Part shown: positions 36,837 through 45,878 of the stretch, piece after piece
Layout: each line of letters starts with the position of its first letter
Numbering within the stretch: position 1 is the first letter of the stretch
Assembly (NCBI GenBank): GCA_963788305.1
Contig: CAWBGK010000020.1
Coordinates: forward strand, 124,001-188,000
Length of the DNA stretch: 64,000 bases
Origin: UTCFX2 sp963788305
GTDB lineage: Bacteria > Chloroflexota > Anaerolineae > Anaerolineales > UBA4823
Direction: 5' to 3'
The notes under the pieces: generated by a model
Databases searched by the model: none
Told to the model about the DNA's origin: nothing
Seen by the model: the letters and a program-made list of their open reading frames with translations, nothing else
Made by a program: the position numbers and the translations under genes

Positions 36837-37812
36837 AAACCGTTACCATGAAGAGCATGAAGGACCGCCCCCACCCATGCAGGAATCGTGGTGGGATTCT
36901 GTGCTCGCTGAAGAACAGGCGCATGGAGGGCCAGCAGCGCGCTCCGCTCGAACGGCGGTGCTTTCCGCTGGGTGGGATGAAACCCATGCCGACGAAAACA
37001 ACGAGGAACAGCTCGATTGGCAGCGTGCGGTTGAGCTTTACGAACAGGATCAGGTCGTCCAAATGGAAGTGACCGGCTATAACCGCGGCGGTCTGCTCGT
37101 CAGCGGGGACCGGCTGCAGGGGTTTGTCCCGATCTCTCACCTGATCGAATCGCCCTGCCAGGTCGACGAAGCAGAAAAATGGCTCGCCAGTTTTGTTGAA
37201 CGCATCCTTGATCTGAAAGTGATCGAATGCGACCAGGAGCGCGGCCGGGTCGTCTTTTCAGAGCGCGCCGCCCAATCCAGCCCGGGCAGCAGGAATAATC
37301 TCCTCCGAAACCTGATCCCTGGATCCTGCGCATCGGGTGTCGTCACGAACATAACCGATTTCGGCGTGTTTGTCGATCTGGGCGGTGTGGAAGGATTGGT
37401 CCATGTTTCGGAAATCTCCTGGGGTAGGGTTCAGCACCCCTCCGAAGTCGTCACCCTGGGCCAGCAGGTTGTGGTTTATGTGATCCAGGTCGACCCAAAA
37501 CGAGCTCGGGTCGCGCTAAGCCTAAAACGTCTGCATCCCAACCCCTGGGAAAGCGCCGAGACCCGCTACCACTCGGGACAGATCACCGAGGCTGTCATCA
37601 CCAGCATCGTCCCCTTCGGCGCGTTTGCCCGCCTGGAAGAAGGATTGGATGGGTTGATTCACGTCTCTGAGATCGCCTCCAGTGCTGATCCGGATGAGAT
37701 GATCTCCCTCCAGGAAGGCCAGCGCCTGCAGGTTCGCATCCTGCATGTCGACGCCTCAAAACAGCGCCTGGGGTTGAGTTTGAAGCTTAACAGCGAAGAA
37801 GTCGCCGGCTGA
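36826..37812 (+). CDS. S1 RNA-binding domain protein (ribosomal protein S1-like)
   Basis: A 328-residue protein. After an acidic N-terminus there are three S1 OB-fold repeats: about 72-145 (VVQMEVTGYNRGGLLVSGDRLQGFVP), 160-230 (CASGVVTNITDFGVFVDLGGVEGLVHVSEISWG) and 245-320 (ITEAVITSIVPFGAFARLEEGLDGLIHVSEIA). This is the short S1-like type found outside Proteobacteria, binding mRNA or the ribosome. Start at ATG 36826 with GGGGAGG upstream; it overlaps the sensor gene. I do not give the rpsA symbol because several S1-domain proteins may coexist. Confidence 0.88.
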   Translation: MVNRNRYHEEHEGPPPPMQESWWDSVLAEEQAHGGPAARSARTAVLSAGWDETHADENNEEQLDWQRAVELYEQDQVVQMEVTGYNRGGLLVSGDRLQGFVPISHLIESPCQVDEAEKWLASFVERILDLKVIECDQERGRVVFSERAAQSSPGSRNNLLRNLIPGSCASGVVTNITDFGVFVDLGGVEGLVHVSEISWGRVQHPSEVVTLGQQVVVYVIQVDPKRARVALSLKRLHPNPWESAETRYHSGQITEAVITSIVPFGAFARLEEGLDGLIHVSEIASSADPDEMISLQEGQRLQVRILHVDASKQRLGLSLKLNSEEVAG

Positions 37813-37896
37813 AGTCATTCGACGCAGATCATCAGGACCGCCCGGTCTTGCTTGCCGGGTGGTTCCGTCTGCCGCAAGCCGGAAGGTGAGTGGACC

Positions 37897-38534
37897 GTGA
37901 AGGACTTGTGGAAGATCGTTTTCGCTGTGTTCTGCACGCTTCTGGGAGTGGGTGCCGTCCTGCTCGTCAGCGATAGGCTCGCGCGGCCGGCCGCTCGAGC
38001 TCGGCCATGTCCCATCCCCCTCCCCGCTGCTCGTTCACGTGGCTGGCGCAGTCCGTCGTCCTGGCGTGTACGCTCTCCCGGCACAAAGCCGGGTCCAGGA
38101 TGCCGTCCAATCTGCCGGTGGTTTCTTGCCGGGGGCAGACACCCAGGCGCTCAACCTGGCCGCCTTCCTGGAAGACGGCCTCCAGCTTCTGGTCCCGACG
38201 ATCCCTCCCACCGCAGCGGTGCTCGAAGTCTCAGCCTCAAAGCACCCTCCCGGAAGCCTCAGAAACAGCCCTCCCGCCGACGGGCACTCCGGCCGCAATT
38301 TTCCCGATCGATATCAACACCGCTTCCTCGCTCGAGCTGGAGCTGCTCCCGCAGATCGGGCCGGTGCGCGCCGCTCGAATCGTCGCCTATCGGCAGGCCC
38401 ACGGACCGTTCAAGGATATTGCCGCGATCCAGAATGTTTACGATATCAACCCGGAGGTCTATGCAGCCATTCGAGACCTGATCATCGCCGCCGAGCCGCG
38501 TAACCCCACACCCTCGCCGTCCAGCACGCCCTGA
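37897..38534 (+). CDS. ComEA-like DNA-binding protein, SLBB plus helix-hairpin-helix (frameshifted)
   Basis: About 210 residues over three frames (breaks near 37985 and 38240). The start is probably the GTG at 37897 behind GGAAGGTGAG. Seen: a membrane helix (VKDLWKIVFAVFCTLLGVGAV), an SLBB domain (LLVHVAGAVRRPGVYALPAQ, VQDAVQSAGGFLPGAD) and the C-terminal ComEA helix-hairpin-helix (IDINTASSLELELLPQIGPV, RIVAYRQAHGPFKDIAAIQNV). ComEA binds incoming DNA at the envelope during natural transformation. No comEC is seen next to it in this window. Confidence 0.85.
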
Positions 38535-38748
38535 TCCAGCCCGACCTTCGGTTCCTGCAACCTTTTTTCGAGGTCTGCGTAGATTGAATCAGCAGCATCA
38601 ACTCCTCGACGAAATCCGGCTTTTCGATCCCTTTGCCGGGGAAGAAATCGATTAAAACGAGCGTTGAAACCGCCCCAAAACCCCAAATGCACCCAGGACT
38701 GCGCGGGGTTAACCCAAAAGAGGCGGAAATAGAATAAGGAGCATAAGA

Positions 38749-38997
38749 ATGTCTGATATAAAGAAACTCACCCGATCGCGCGACAACCGCATGATCGCAG
38801 GCGTATGCGCTGGGATCGCCAGCTATTTTGATATTGATCCGACCATCGTGCGCCTGGTCTTTGTCGCCTTCGCGCTGTTGGGCGGCCCGGGATTTATCGC
38901 CTATATCGTCGCGCTCCTCCTGATGCCCATCGAGCCACTCCCCGCATCGACGGCTTCGGTTGTGGAAGTTCAGGAATACCCGAAGGTCGACGAATAA
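38749..38997 (+). CDS. PspC-domain membrane protein
   Basis: An 82-residue protein with the PspC signature: KKLTRSRDNRMIAGVCAGIASYFDIDPTIVRLVFV, here cited as its conserved elements (R....ML.GVC.GIA.Y...DPT.VRL.F), then a second helix GGPGFIAYIVALLLMPIEP. A small phage-shock-like envelope protein that senses membrane stress. AAGGAG precedes the ATG. A strong terminator follows. Confidence 0.9.
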   Translation: MSDIKKLTRSRDNRMIAGVCAGIASYFDIDPTIVRLVFVAFALLGGPGFIAYIVALLLMPIEPLPASTASVVEVQEYPKVDE

Positions 38998-39021
38998 CCG
39001 CGCCCGGCATGATCAACATTC

Positions 39022-39053
39022 AAAACCTGCCGGATCATCCACCGGCAGGTTTT
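39022..39053 (+). terminator. Rho-independent terminator after the PspC gene
   Basis: AAAACCTGCCGG and CCGGCAGGTTTT pair perfectly over 12 bp with an 8-base loop; the right arm supplies the T-run. Confidence 0.85.
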
Positions 39054-39063
39054 GTCCTTACCT

Positions 39064-39400
39064 TCTAGTCATTGTGAGCCTGTCCGCCTGTCCGCCTGTC
39101 CGCCTGTTCGTGAAGTTTGCGGACGTATTTTACGGACGTATTTTGCGGACGTTCATTGCGGACGCTGTTTTGCGAAGCAATCCCTGCTTCTTCAGCGTTC
39201 TAAACCGACCTGTCAGTTGCGGCCTGTCCACCTGTCCGCCTGTCCGCCTGTCCGCCTGTCCGCGTATTTTGCGGACGTATTTTGCGGACGCTGTATTTGC
39301 GAAGCAATCCCTGCTTCTTCAGCGTTCTAAACCGTCCCGTCATTGCGGACGTTCTTCACGAAGCAATCCCATCCTCTTCTACGCCCTAGAACACTCCGCG
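39064..39400. repeat. Non-coding repeat island
   Basis: This stretch holds no credible gene. It has two arrays of the 8-mer CCTGTCCG (about four units at 39070-39101 and five at 39222-39262), interspersed GCGGACGTATTTT motifs, and a perfect 37-base direct repeat at 39171-39207 and 39298-39334 that contains GCGAAGCAATCCC. The composite unit spacing is 127 bases. GAAGCAATCCC motifs recall dispersed intergenic repeats known in many bacteria. Confidence 0.8.
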
Positions 39401-39406
39401 CTTGAA

Positions 39407-40036
39407 TTATCCTCCAACCAGCCCCCGAACGACCCGCACCGCGCTCGATGCGTCCGGAGCGTAAGCATCCGCCCCGATCTGGCTCGCGTAAGCGTCCGTC
39501 ACCGGCGCGCCGCCGATCACCACCTTGACCTGCTCGCGCAGCCCGGCGGCCTGCAGCTCCTGGATCGTCGACCGCATGCTGTTCATCGTGGTCGTCAGCA
39601 GCGCTGACATCCCGATCACATTCGCGCCCCCTTCGACCGCCTTGATGAACGTCCTGGCGTCCACGTCCGTGCCGAGGTCCTGCACTTCGAACCCCGCCCC
39701 CTCCAGCATCATCGCCACCAGGTTCTTCCCGATGTCGTGCAGGTCGCCCTTGACCGTCCCGATCGCCACCTTGCCGGCGGATTTGACCCCGCCTTCCGCC
39801 AGGTGGGGCTTCAGCAGCGCCAGCCCGGACTGCATCGCCCGCGCCGCGATCAGCATCTCGGGGACGTAGAAATCGCCATCCTCAAACCGCCGGCCGACCT
39901 CTTCCATCGCCGCGATCAGCGCCTGGTTTAATATTGCCTCGGCGCTCTGCCCCTCAGCAAGAGCCGCTCGAACGCCAGCCTGCACGCCTGGTGCATCCCC
40001 ATCGATCACTTTTAGATAAATTTCTTGAAGCTCCAT
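39407..40036 (-). CDS. Corrinoid (cobalamin-binding) methyltransferase protein
   Basis: A 209-residue MtaC/MtbC-type protein that carries a methyl group on cobalamin between methyltransferases. The N-terminal helical cap (DFYVPEMLIAARAMQSGLALL) and the B12-binding Rossmann domain are clear: GTVKGDLHDIGKNLVAMML (DxHxxG with the cobalt-ligating His), ALLTTTMNSM (the SxL-type loop) and VVIGGAPVTDAYASQIGAD (GG loop). Length fits. No methyltransferase or reductive activase is next to it in this window. GAGG precedes the ATG. Confidence 0.92.
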   Translation of the reverse strand: MELQEIYLKVIDGDAPGVQAGVRAALAEGQSAEAILNQALIAAMEEVGRRFEDGDFYVPEMLIAARAMQSGLALLKPHLAEGGVKSAGKVAIGTVKGDLHDIGKNLVAMMLEGAGFEVQDLGTDVDARTFIKAVEGGANVIGMSALLTTTMNSMRSTIQELQAAGLREQVKVVIGGAPVTDAYASQIGADAYAPDASSAVRVVRGLVGG

Positions 40037-40200
40037 TTTTTTCCTCGTTGAACCTTCAGTTTTCTTTGCAGTTGAATCATATCATATGCGAACCAGTCAG
40101 GCAAAAATCGGTCGCATGAGCCGGCTGCTTAAAGTCGATTTTTGTGATCGCACGCGGTCATGAAATCCCAGGGGATTCCAGATAATGGTTCACCCGACTC

Positions 40201-40242
40201 AAAAAGACCCCCCCGGTTTCAGTTACCGGGGGAATCTTTTTG
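40201..40242 (-). terminator. Rho-independent terminator
   Basis: CCCCCGGT and ACCGGGGG form an 8-bp stem with a 7-base loop, flanked by A-runs on the left and T-runs on the right, so it can act in both directions. It lies just past the minus-strand gene ending at 40271. Confidence 0.85.
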
Positions 40243-40270
40243 GAAGTCAATCCAGGCAGTTCAATCAGGT

Positions 40271-42927
40271 TTACGGATTTTCGATTACCGGGAGGAAAAG
40301 TCTCAACAACGGCAGCGAATAGGATAAGGCGATCTTCAAGTCGCCGCGCGAATTGTCATAGTAGGAGATCGCCGGCTGACCCGCCTCGATCGGAGGCTGT
40401 CCGTTGGGAGGCCAACCAGGATCTGCCGCTGTGTAGACCGACAGGTCGATCGAGCAGCTCGCTCCCACATCTCCATCTGAATCGATGGTGTCGAATTGCC
40501 ACCCATCGACTGAATTCCAGCGCGCGTAATCCAGATTCCCATTCGTGAGGTCGTAGTAGCAGATATGCCGGGTCCCATCCGTCCGGTTGATTTTGAGCGA
40601 GGAGTACAGGCCCACATCGACTGTTTCAACCAGGCCTATATCATCCAAAGTGCTGAGGTTAAATGTAGCCCCGCCGTCTGGCGAAGCAGCAAACTCCAGG
40701 TCGCCGGTCGTCACGTTATAGTAGCTGATGTATGGGTTGCCGGCGCCGTCAACGTCGATCGAAGAACGCCAGCCGACCTCGTACTCTTCTGTACCGTCGT
40801 TGTTGTGGTCGCCGTCATCCACGATGACCGTGTCCCAGATCCCGAACGGGGGCGTCTGGTAGGTCATCTTCAAATGGTCGTGCTCCTCGTCGAAATAGCT
40901 GATATAGACCCGGTTGTCGTTGCTGACCGCAAGCGAGGTAAATTTGCCCACGTCATATGTAGAATCGCGCGTGTCGGTGTACCAGTAGCTTCCGTGCACG
41001 CCCCAGTCCGCGTAGACCAGGTCCCCGTGCGTCGCGTCGTAGTAACTGATGTGCGTCCGGCCGAGACCGTCCAGCTTCAGCGAGAGATACTGGCCGACGT
41101 CAAAGGTATCCAAGATCGTATGGTACTCCCAGCCAAATCGGTCCCCGCCGGAGGCCTGCATCAGGTTGCTGTTGTCCGAATCGTAGCTCCCGATCCGGAT
41201 CGCCTGGTTAAACGTGTCGATCGACGAGAAATATCCGTTGTGCGGGCCGAGCGGCAGGGTCCTGGTCCACCAGGCCGACCCAAAGGCGTTGGCGTACCTC
41301 AAGGTGCTGTGGGTGGAGTTGAAATAGCTGATGTGCGGCACGTTCGAACCGTCGATCGCCAGCGAAGAGTTATAGCCCATATCCTGCCCGTTGATGTCCA
41401 CGGTCTGGGAAGCCGCCCAGCTGTTCGTCGTTTTCCTGTAGGTGAACTCCATCTGCCCCAGCGGCGCATTGTAGTGCAGGATCCCCGGCGGCGTGCCAGA
41501 AGCGGCGTAGTTCAGGTCGATCGAGGTGAACTGGCCGGAATTCCCAAGGTTCGATTTGATCGTCGTGATGGTCACGCCCGTATTTCTCACGACCGCGTAC
41601 CTTAAGTGACCGCCCTCCGGCCTGTAGTAGCTGATGTGCACCCTTGGAGGGTCGTTGCCGCTTTCCACCGCGATCGACGACCACCAGCCCGTGATGCCCG
41701 AAGAAGTTGATCGTCTGGCGGTTCCACGATCCATTTTCTCCGCCCCAGCCGGTCAGCCTGGACAGCCGCAGGTCCCCATCCGGGGCGCCCTCGTCGCCGT
41801 CCGTGAAATCCAGGTAGCTGATATAGGGCACGCCGCGCACGCCGGAAACGCCCTGGTCGAACAGGTCCAGCGAGCACATCGACCCGGTGTTGGGGCGAGC
41901 CTGGTCCCCGCCTTCGCCGTCGACCGTCGCGGTCCACCAGTCGTCGCCGTCTCCGTCCATATCGTCGTCTTTCTGGTCCCAGAAGGCGTATTTGAGGTCG
42001 TCGTATTTCTCGTCGAAATAGGCGATGTGGACGTTCGAATTCGAGTCCACCTTGAGCGAAGACCACAGCCCGACCGCGCCCTGGTCCAGGTAATTGTCCA
42101 CCACCATGAAATACCAGTTGGCGCCGCCCTTCCAGCGCGCAAACTTCAGGTTCCGTTCGGACTTCATCGTGGTCCCGCCGGGTTTAACGCGGTCGTCGTA
42201 ATAGCTGATGTAGATCCCGTTCGAATCCGCCGCGATCGAGGTGTATTTACCCACGCCCGGGGGGTTCTGGATGATGAAATCCGGGTTGTTCGGGTTGACG
42301 TTGTTCAGCCAGGGCAGCTGGAGCTTGCGCACTTCTGCCAGGAAATCGATGTCGCCCTCGGGTGCTGTCTCTGCTGTTGCCTGCCCGCCTCCGGCCTCAG
42401 GCCTGAGGTAGAGCGGAGCAGGAGTGGGGACGTTTACCGGCGCTTGCCATAACCCGCCGAACGTGTACATTAACTTCAACGCCCCGTTTGTGGCGTCGTA
42501 GTAAGCGATGAACGCCTCTTCTTTGGTGGTCAGCGGGCTGAAGAAAAACGCCAGCGAGGCGTACTGGCCGACGCCTACGCTGTAGTCCAGAAGCATCGTT
42601 TCCCAGATCGCAGTCGTGCTGTTGTAGCAGGCGAAATACAGCCCGTCGCCGCCGTAGGCCGCGCACGGCTGGCCGTTGGACCGGTAAGCGAATGTGCGGT
42701 CGGTCATGTTGGCGAAGATGCGCGGGCCGTCCACAATGTCGATATTCCAGGTCGGCATCGGAACGGTCGGGGCTCCTGGCGCCGGTTTCCTGAGAGAAAG
42801 CCGGTTGAGCCGTCAGCGTCGTGACCAGCATCAGAAACAGGAGCATGTGGATCAAGCGCCTCCCCCATGCCTGGGGGCGCTTTTTTGATTGAATAAATTC
42901 TGAAACGGAGCCGCTTTTAATATCCAT
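40271..42927 (-). CDS. Large secreted repeat protein, probable beta-propeller (frameshifted)
   Basis: About 880 residues over three frames (breaks near 42775 and 41715). It starts with a signal peptide (MLLFLMLVTTLTAQPAFSQE, about residues 28-47). The body is at least ten repeats of 55-65 residues with the pattern VGxYxSLxxDxxGxxHISYYDxxxGDLxYAxW, for example TSIAADSNGIYISYYDD and SLKLDGLGRTHISYYDAT. This fits blades of a beta-propeller-like or sialidase-like fold; no catalytic site is evident. The C-terminus is LLRLFLPVIENP, similar to the FLP-type ending of the beta-helix protein. Surface location is inferred. Confidence 0.8.
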
Positions 42928-42995
42928 CGGACTCTCCTTGTGCTTGATTTACGGTGTTTTTGACAGTATAGCACAATCCCAAATCGATTGTGCGC

Positions 42996-44246
42996 TCATT
43001 GGTTCGCCCGCACGAAGTCCAGGGCGTACTGGGCGTCCTGGTACTGCGGGTTTTCGACCAGGGCCTGCTGGAAATTTTCCAGCGCAAGCTTGCTGTCGCC
43101 CTGGCGGTACTGCGCCCAGCCGTGCCACAGCAGGGCCTCTTCCGAATTTGGGGTGATCTCCAGCGCGTATTCGCTCAGCGCGATCAGGTCGTCGATCTGA
43201 CCGGTGTGGAAATAAGCGATAAACGGACCAAACTGGTAGCGCAGCATCCGCTGGGGCAGTCCCAGCTCGCGCGCTGCGTCGTAGGCGTCTGTGGCTTCGA
43301 TATAGCGCTCGAAGTAGGTCAGGTTGGAACCCAGGTTGAACCATGCAAACCGGTTCTTGGGGTCCTCCTTTGTTTCCTGCTCGGCCTTTTCGAGGGCGCG
43401 CTGGCGGTTCACATCCGGGTCCCAATTTTCTCCGAGGATTTTCTTGATCGTATCTTCTTTCTCCGGCGGGTAGATCATGATATAAACCCGGTTGAACGAC
43501 TGCCAGTATTCGTCGAGCTTTTCGTAAGCGATCCGCTGGTCCGGGCCGTGAAAGCTGTCCTGGCCGATGAAGACCCCTTCTTTATCGTCGTATCCGGTCA
43601 GGAGCTGGTAGTGGGCAGCCCAGTGGTCGTCCTCTGGCCAGTAATCTTCTTCGAAGAAGAAGCTCTCCTCGATCATCACCGGCAGCCCGGCCGCAAGCAG
43701 CCGCTTGAGCAGCTCCAGGTCCCCGCCCACCCGGTATTGGATCTGCAGCCAGCCGGCCTGCGTCCGCACGTAGTAAGCCAGCTCCTCCACGTTCACATTT
43801 CGGTCGTCGCGGTAAGGCTTGATCACTTCGGTGATCGTCTTCTGGTCCCCTTCCCAGCCGAACGTGCGCAGGTACATCGCCAGTGCGGCCGGCCCGCAGT
43901 TGTTCATGTCCTGCTTTTCCCAGGCAGGCGAGGGGAGCGTGACGGTTTCGGGCGGCGGAGGATCGGTCGGTGTGGGGGTCGGCGGGTGCGCCTCGGTTGG
44001 GAGCGGTGGGGGCGTTGCAGTCGGCAGCGCGGTCGCTGGAGCCCTCGAGACCTGAGCCACATCCGGCCTCGGCAGCGCGGTGGGCATCGCCTCAACCGGG
44101 TTGATGACCTTTCGCAGGTACGTCCTGGCCGATTCCACCCGCCAGGACAGCCGCTGGTTGACGGGCGGCAGCTGGTAAAAAATCAAAGCGGATGCTGTGA
44201 GGATCACCAGAATGGCCAGGGGGATGATCCAGATCGGTTTGCGCAT
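42996..44246 (-). CDS. Membrane-anchored C39-like peptidase with TPR repeats
   Basis: A 416-residue protein. N-terminal signal-anchor (IWIIPLAILVILTASALIF), a Pro/Thr-rich linker (about residues 50-105), then a papain-like C39_2 domain: QDMNNCGPAALAMYLR (catalytic Cys), GLPVMIEESF, and DDHWAAHYQLLTGYDD (catalytic His/Asp). The C-terminal third has TPR-like helices (AWFNLGSNLTYFERYIEATDAYDAARELG split in two; ALLWHGWAQYRQGDSKLALENFQQAL). The target is unknown. It has a -10 box (TAGAAT) six bases before the ATG. Confidence 0.85.
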   Translation of the reverse strand: MRKPIWIIPLAILVILTASALIFYQLPPVNQRLSWRVESARTYLRKVINPVEAMPTALPRPDVAQVSRAPATALPTATPPPLPTEAHPPTPTPTDPPPPETVTLPSPAWEKQDMNNCGPAALAMYLRTFGWEGDQKTITEVIKPYRDDRNVNVEELAYYVRTQAGWLQIQYRVGGDLELLKRLLAAGLPVMIEESFFFEEDYWPEDDHWAAHYQLLTGYDDKEGVFIGQDSFHGPDQRIAYEKLDEYWQSFNRVYIMIYPPEKEDTIKKILGENWDPDVNRQRALEKAEQETKEDPKNRFAWFNLGSNLTYFERYIEATDAYDAARELGLPQRMLRYQFGPFIAYFHTGQIDDLIALSEYALEITPNSEEALLWHGWAQYRQGDSKLALENFQQALVENPQYQDAQYALDFVRANQ

Positions 44247-44258
44247 CTGGCAATTCTA
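44247..44258 (-). promoter_or_regulatory. Promoter -10 box, probable leaderless mRNA
   Basis: On the minus strand TAGAAT (44258-44253) is followed by TGCCAG and then the ATG at 44246. No ribosome-binding site is present. The spacing places the transcription start at the start codon. Confidence 0.5.
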
Positions 44259-44333
44259 TCATCAGACGAAATGTGTTTGGTGAAGGGCACGTTAAGGGAA
44301 TCAGGCGGCTGAATTCCGCCGGCATTGGCTCAA

Positions 44334-44415
44334 ACGACCTCGATAATTCAAAAGGTCGTCCTTCCCGACAAAGCATTGGGCCTTGTGGTTTAGGTAGTAA
44401 CGACTGTCAGTCGTT
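44334..44415. repeat. Two intergenic palindromes
   Basis: ACGACCT (44334-44340) pairs with AGGTCGT (44353-44359). AACGACTG (44399-44406) pairs with CAGTCGTT (44408-44415) around a single T. They lie in the intergenic gap between the divergent C39-like and miaB genes. The second looks like a 17-base protein-binding palindrome or a small dispersed repeat. Confidence 0.5.
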
Positions 44416-44485
44416 CATGATTTTGTCGACCCCGGATTCAGTCATCCCTGCTTTTTACCGTCGACGAACTCCCCACAGCATTTGT

Positions 44486-44498
44486 TATAATACCGGAC
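44486..44498 (+). promoter_or_regulatory. Promoter -10 box, probable leaderless miaB mRNA
   Basis: TATAAT (44486-44491) is seven bases before the ATG at 44499, with no Shine-Dalgarno sequence in between. Transcription is expected to start at the A of the ATG. Confidence 0.55.
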
Positions 44499-45878
44499 AT
44501 GAAATATCACATTTGGACAGAAGGCTGTCAGATGAACGTCGCCGATTCAGTCCGCGTCGCCTCTGCGCTGGAACACCTCGGTTACCATCCGACCCGCATC
44601 CCCGCCGAAGCCGATGTCATCGTGCTCAACACCTGTGTGGTCCGCCAGAGCGCCGAGGACAAAGCCTACGGCCGGCTGAGTTCGCTGCGCCCGCTGAAAG
44701 CTCAAAACCCCGGATTGGTGATCAATTTAATGGGCTGCCTTGTGGGCATCAGGGGCTACGATCGCTTGAAATCCCGCTTCCCCTACGTGGACGTGTTCTC
44801 CCCCCTTCCGACCCGGGCCCGCTGATCGCCTACCTGACGCAGGCCGAGACCCGCGATCTGGAAAAAGAAAGCGTCCAGCAGCGCTACGCGCTCATGGACG
44901 GGGCGCTGCCGGGGAGCGCCGACTTGCTGCTGCCGATGGACGAGCGCGGCCGGCTGGTCTCAGCCCATGTGCCGGTCGTGCTGGGCTGCTCGCACGCCTG
45001 CACATTCTGCATCATTCCCTACCAGCGCGGTCCCGAGCGCAGCCGCCCCGCAGAGGATATCCTCGCTGAAGCTCGCTCCCTGGTCTCCCAGGGGGTCAAA
45101 GAGATCACCCTTCTGGGTCAGATCGTCGACCGCTACGGCAAGGATATTCCCGAGAGTCCCACCCTGGCCGGCCTGCTGAAAATCCTCCATGAAATCGAAG
45201 GCCTGGAGCGGATCCGTTTCCTGACCTCCCACCCGAACTGGATGACCGCCGAGCTTCTGGACGCCGTTGCAGAGCTGCCGAAGGTGATGCCGCATATCGA
45301 AGTCCCGATCCAGGCTGGCGACGACCTGGTGCTCGCAGCGATGCACCGCGGCTACACCGCTGCGGATTACCGCCGGCTGGTCGAAAAAATCCGCCTCCGC
45401 ATCCCGGGCGTCTCGATCGCCACCGATATCATCGTCGGCTTTCCCGGCGAGACAGAGGCTCAGTTCGAGCGCACTGCCGACCTGCTGGCCGAGCTCAAGC
45501 TGGACGTCGCCCACCTTGCCCGCTATTCTCCCCGCGCCGGTACGGTCTCGCAGCGGCGGATGCCGGACGATGTGCCTGAAAAAGAGAAATGGCGCCGCTT
45601 CCGCCTGCTGGAAGAGCTCCAGGAAGGGATCACCGCTGAGATCAACGCCCGCTGCCTGGGGGAGGCCGAGCTCGGTCCTTTTTGAAGAAAAAGTGCGCGG
45701 CCGCTGGCGCGGCAGGACCCCTACCAACAAGCTGGTCTTCGTCCAATCGGATGAGGACCTGCGCGGCCAGATCCGGTCGGTCCAGGTGACCTGGACCGGA
45801 CCCTGGTCGATGCAGGCGCGCCTGCCGGCTCATCCAGAGCTCGACCCGGCTTTGCTTCTTTCGAAACCGGCGGATTAG
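44499..45878 (+). CDS. miaB: tRNA-2-methylthio-N6-isopentenyladenosine synthase (frameshifted)
   Basis: A radical-SAM methylthiotransferase acting at A37 of tRNAs. About 460 residues over three frames. N-terminal UPF0004 domain with three cluster Cys: WTEGCQMN, LNTCVVRQSAEDKAYG and LMGCLVG. The frame breaks in a C-run near 44800 (one base missing) and continues SAHVPVVLGCSHACTFCIIPYQRGPERSRP (radical SAM CxxxCxxC), LGQIVDRYG, HIEVPIQAGDD and TDIIVGFPGETEAQF. A second break near 45675 leads to the TRAM domain (LVLFEEKVRGRWRGRTPTNKLVF). The sequence of motifs fits MiaB better than RimO or MtaB. Confidence 0.9.

Noticed and set aside
39064..39400. Possible CRISPR array or coding region in the repeat island
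   Set aside because: Repeats are 8-mers and a single duplicated 37-mer, with no regular repeat-spacer spacing and no cas genes; open frames here are Cys/Arg-rich artefacts.
40565..41605. Long plus-strand frames over the secreted repeat gene
   Set aside because: The minus strand carries the repeated HISYYD blades and a signal peptide; the plus frames are Val/Arg-rich shadows.
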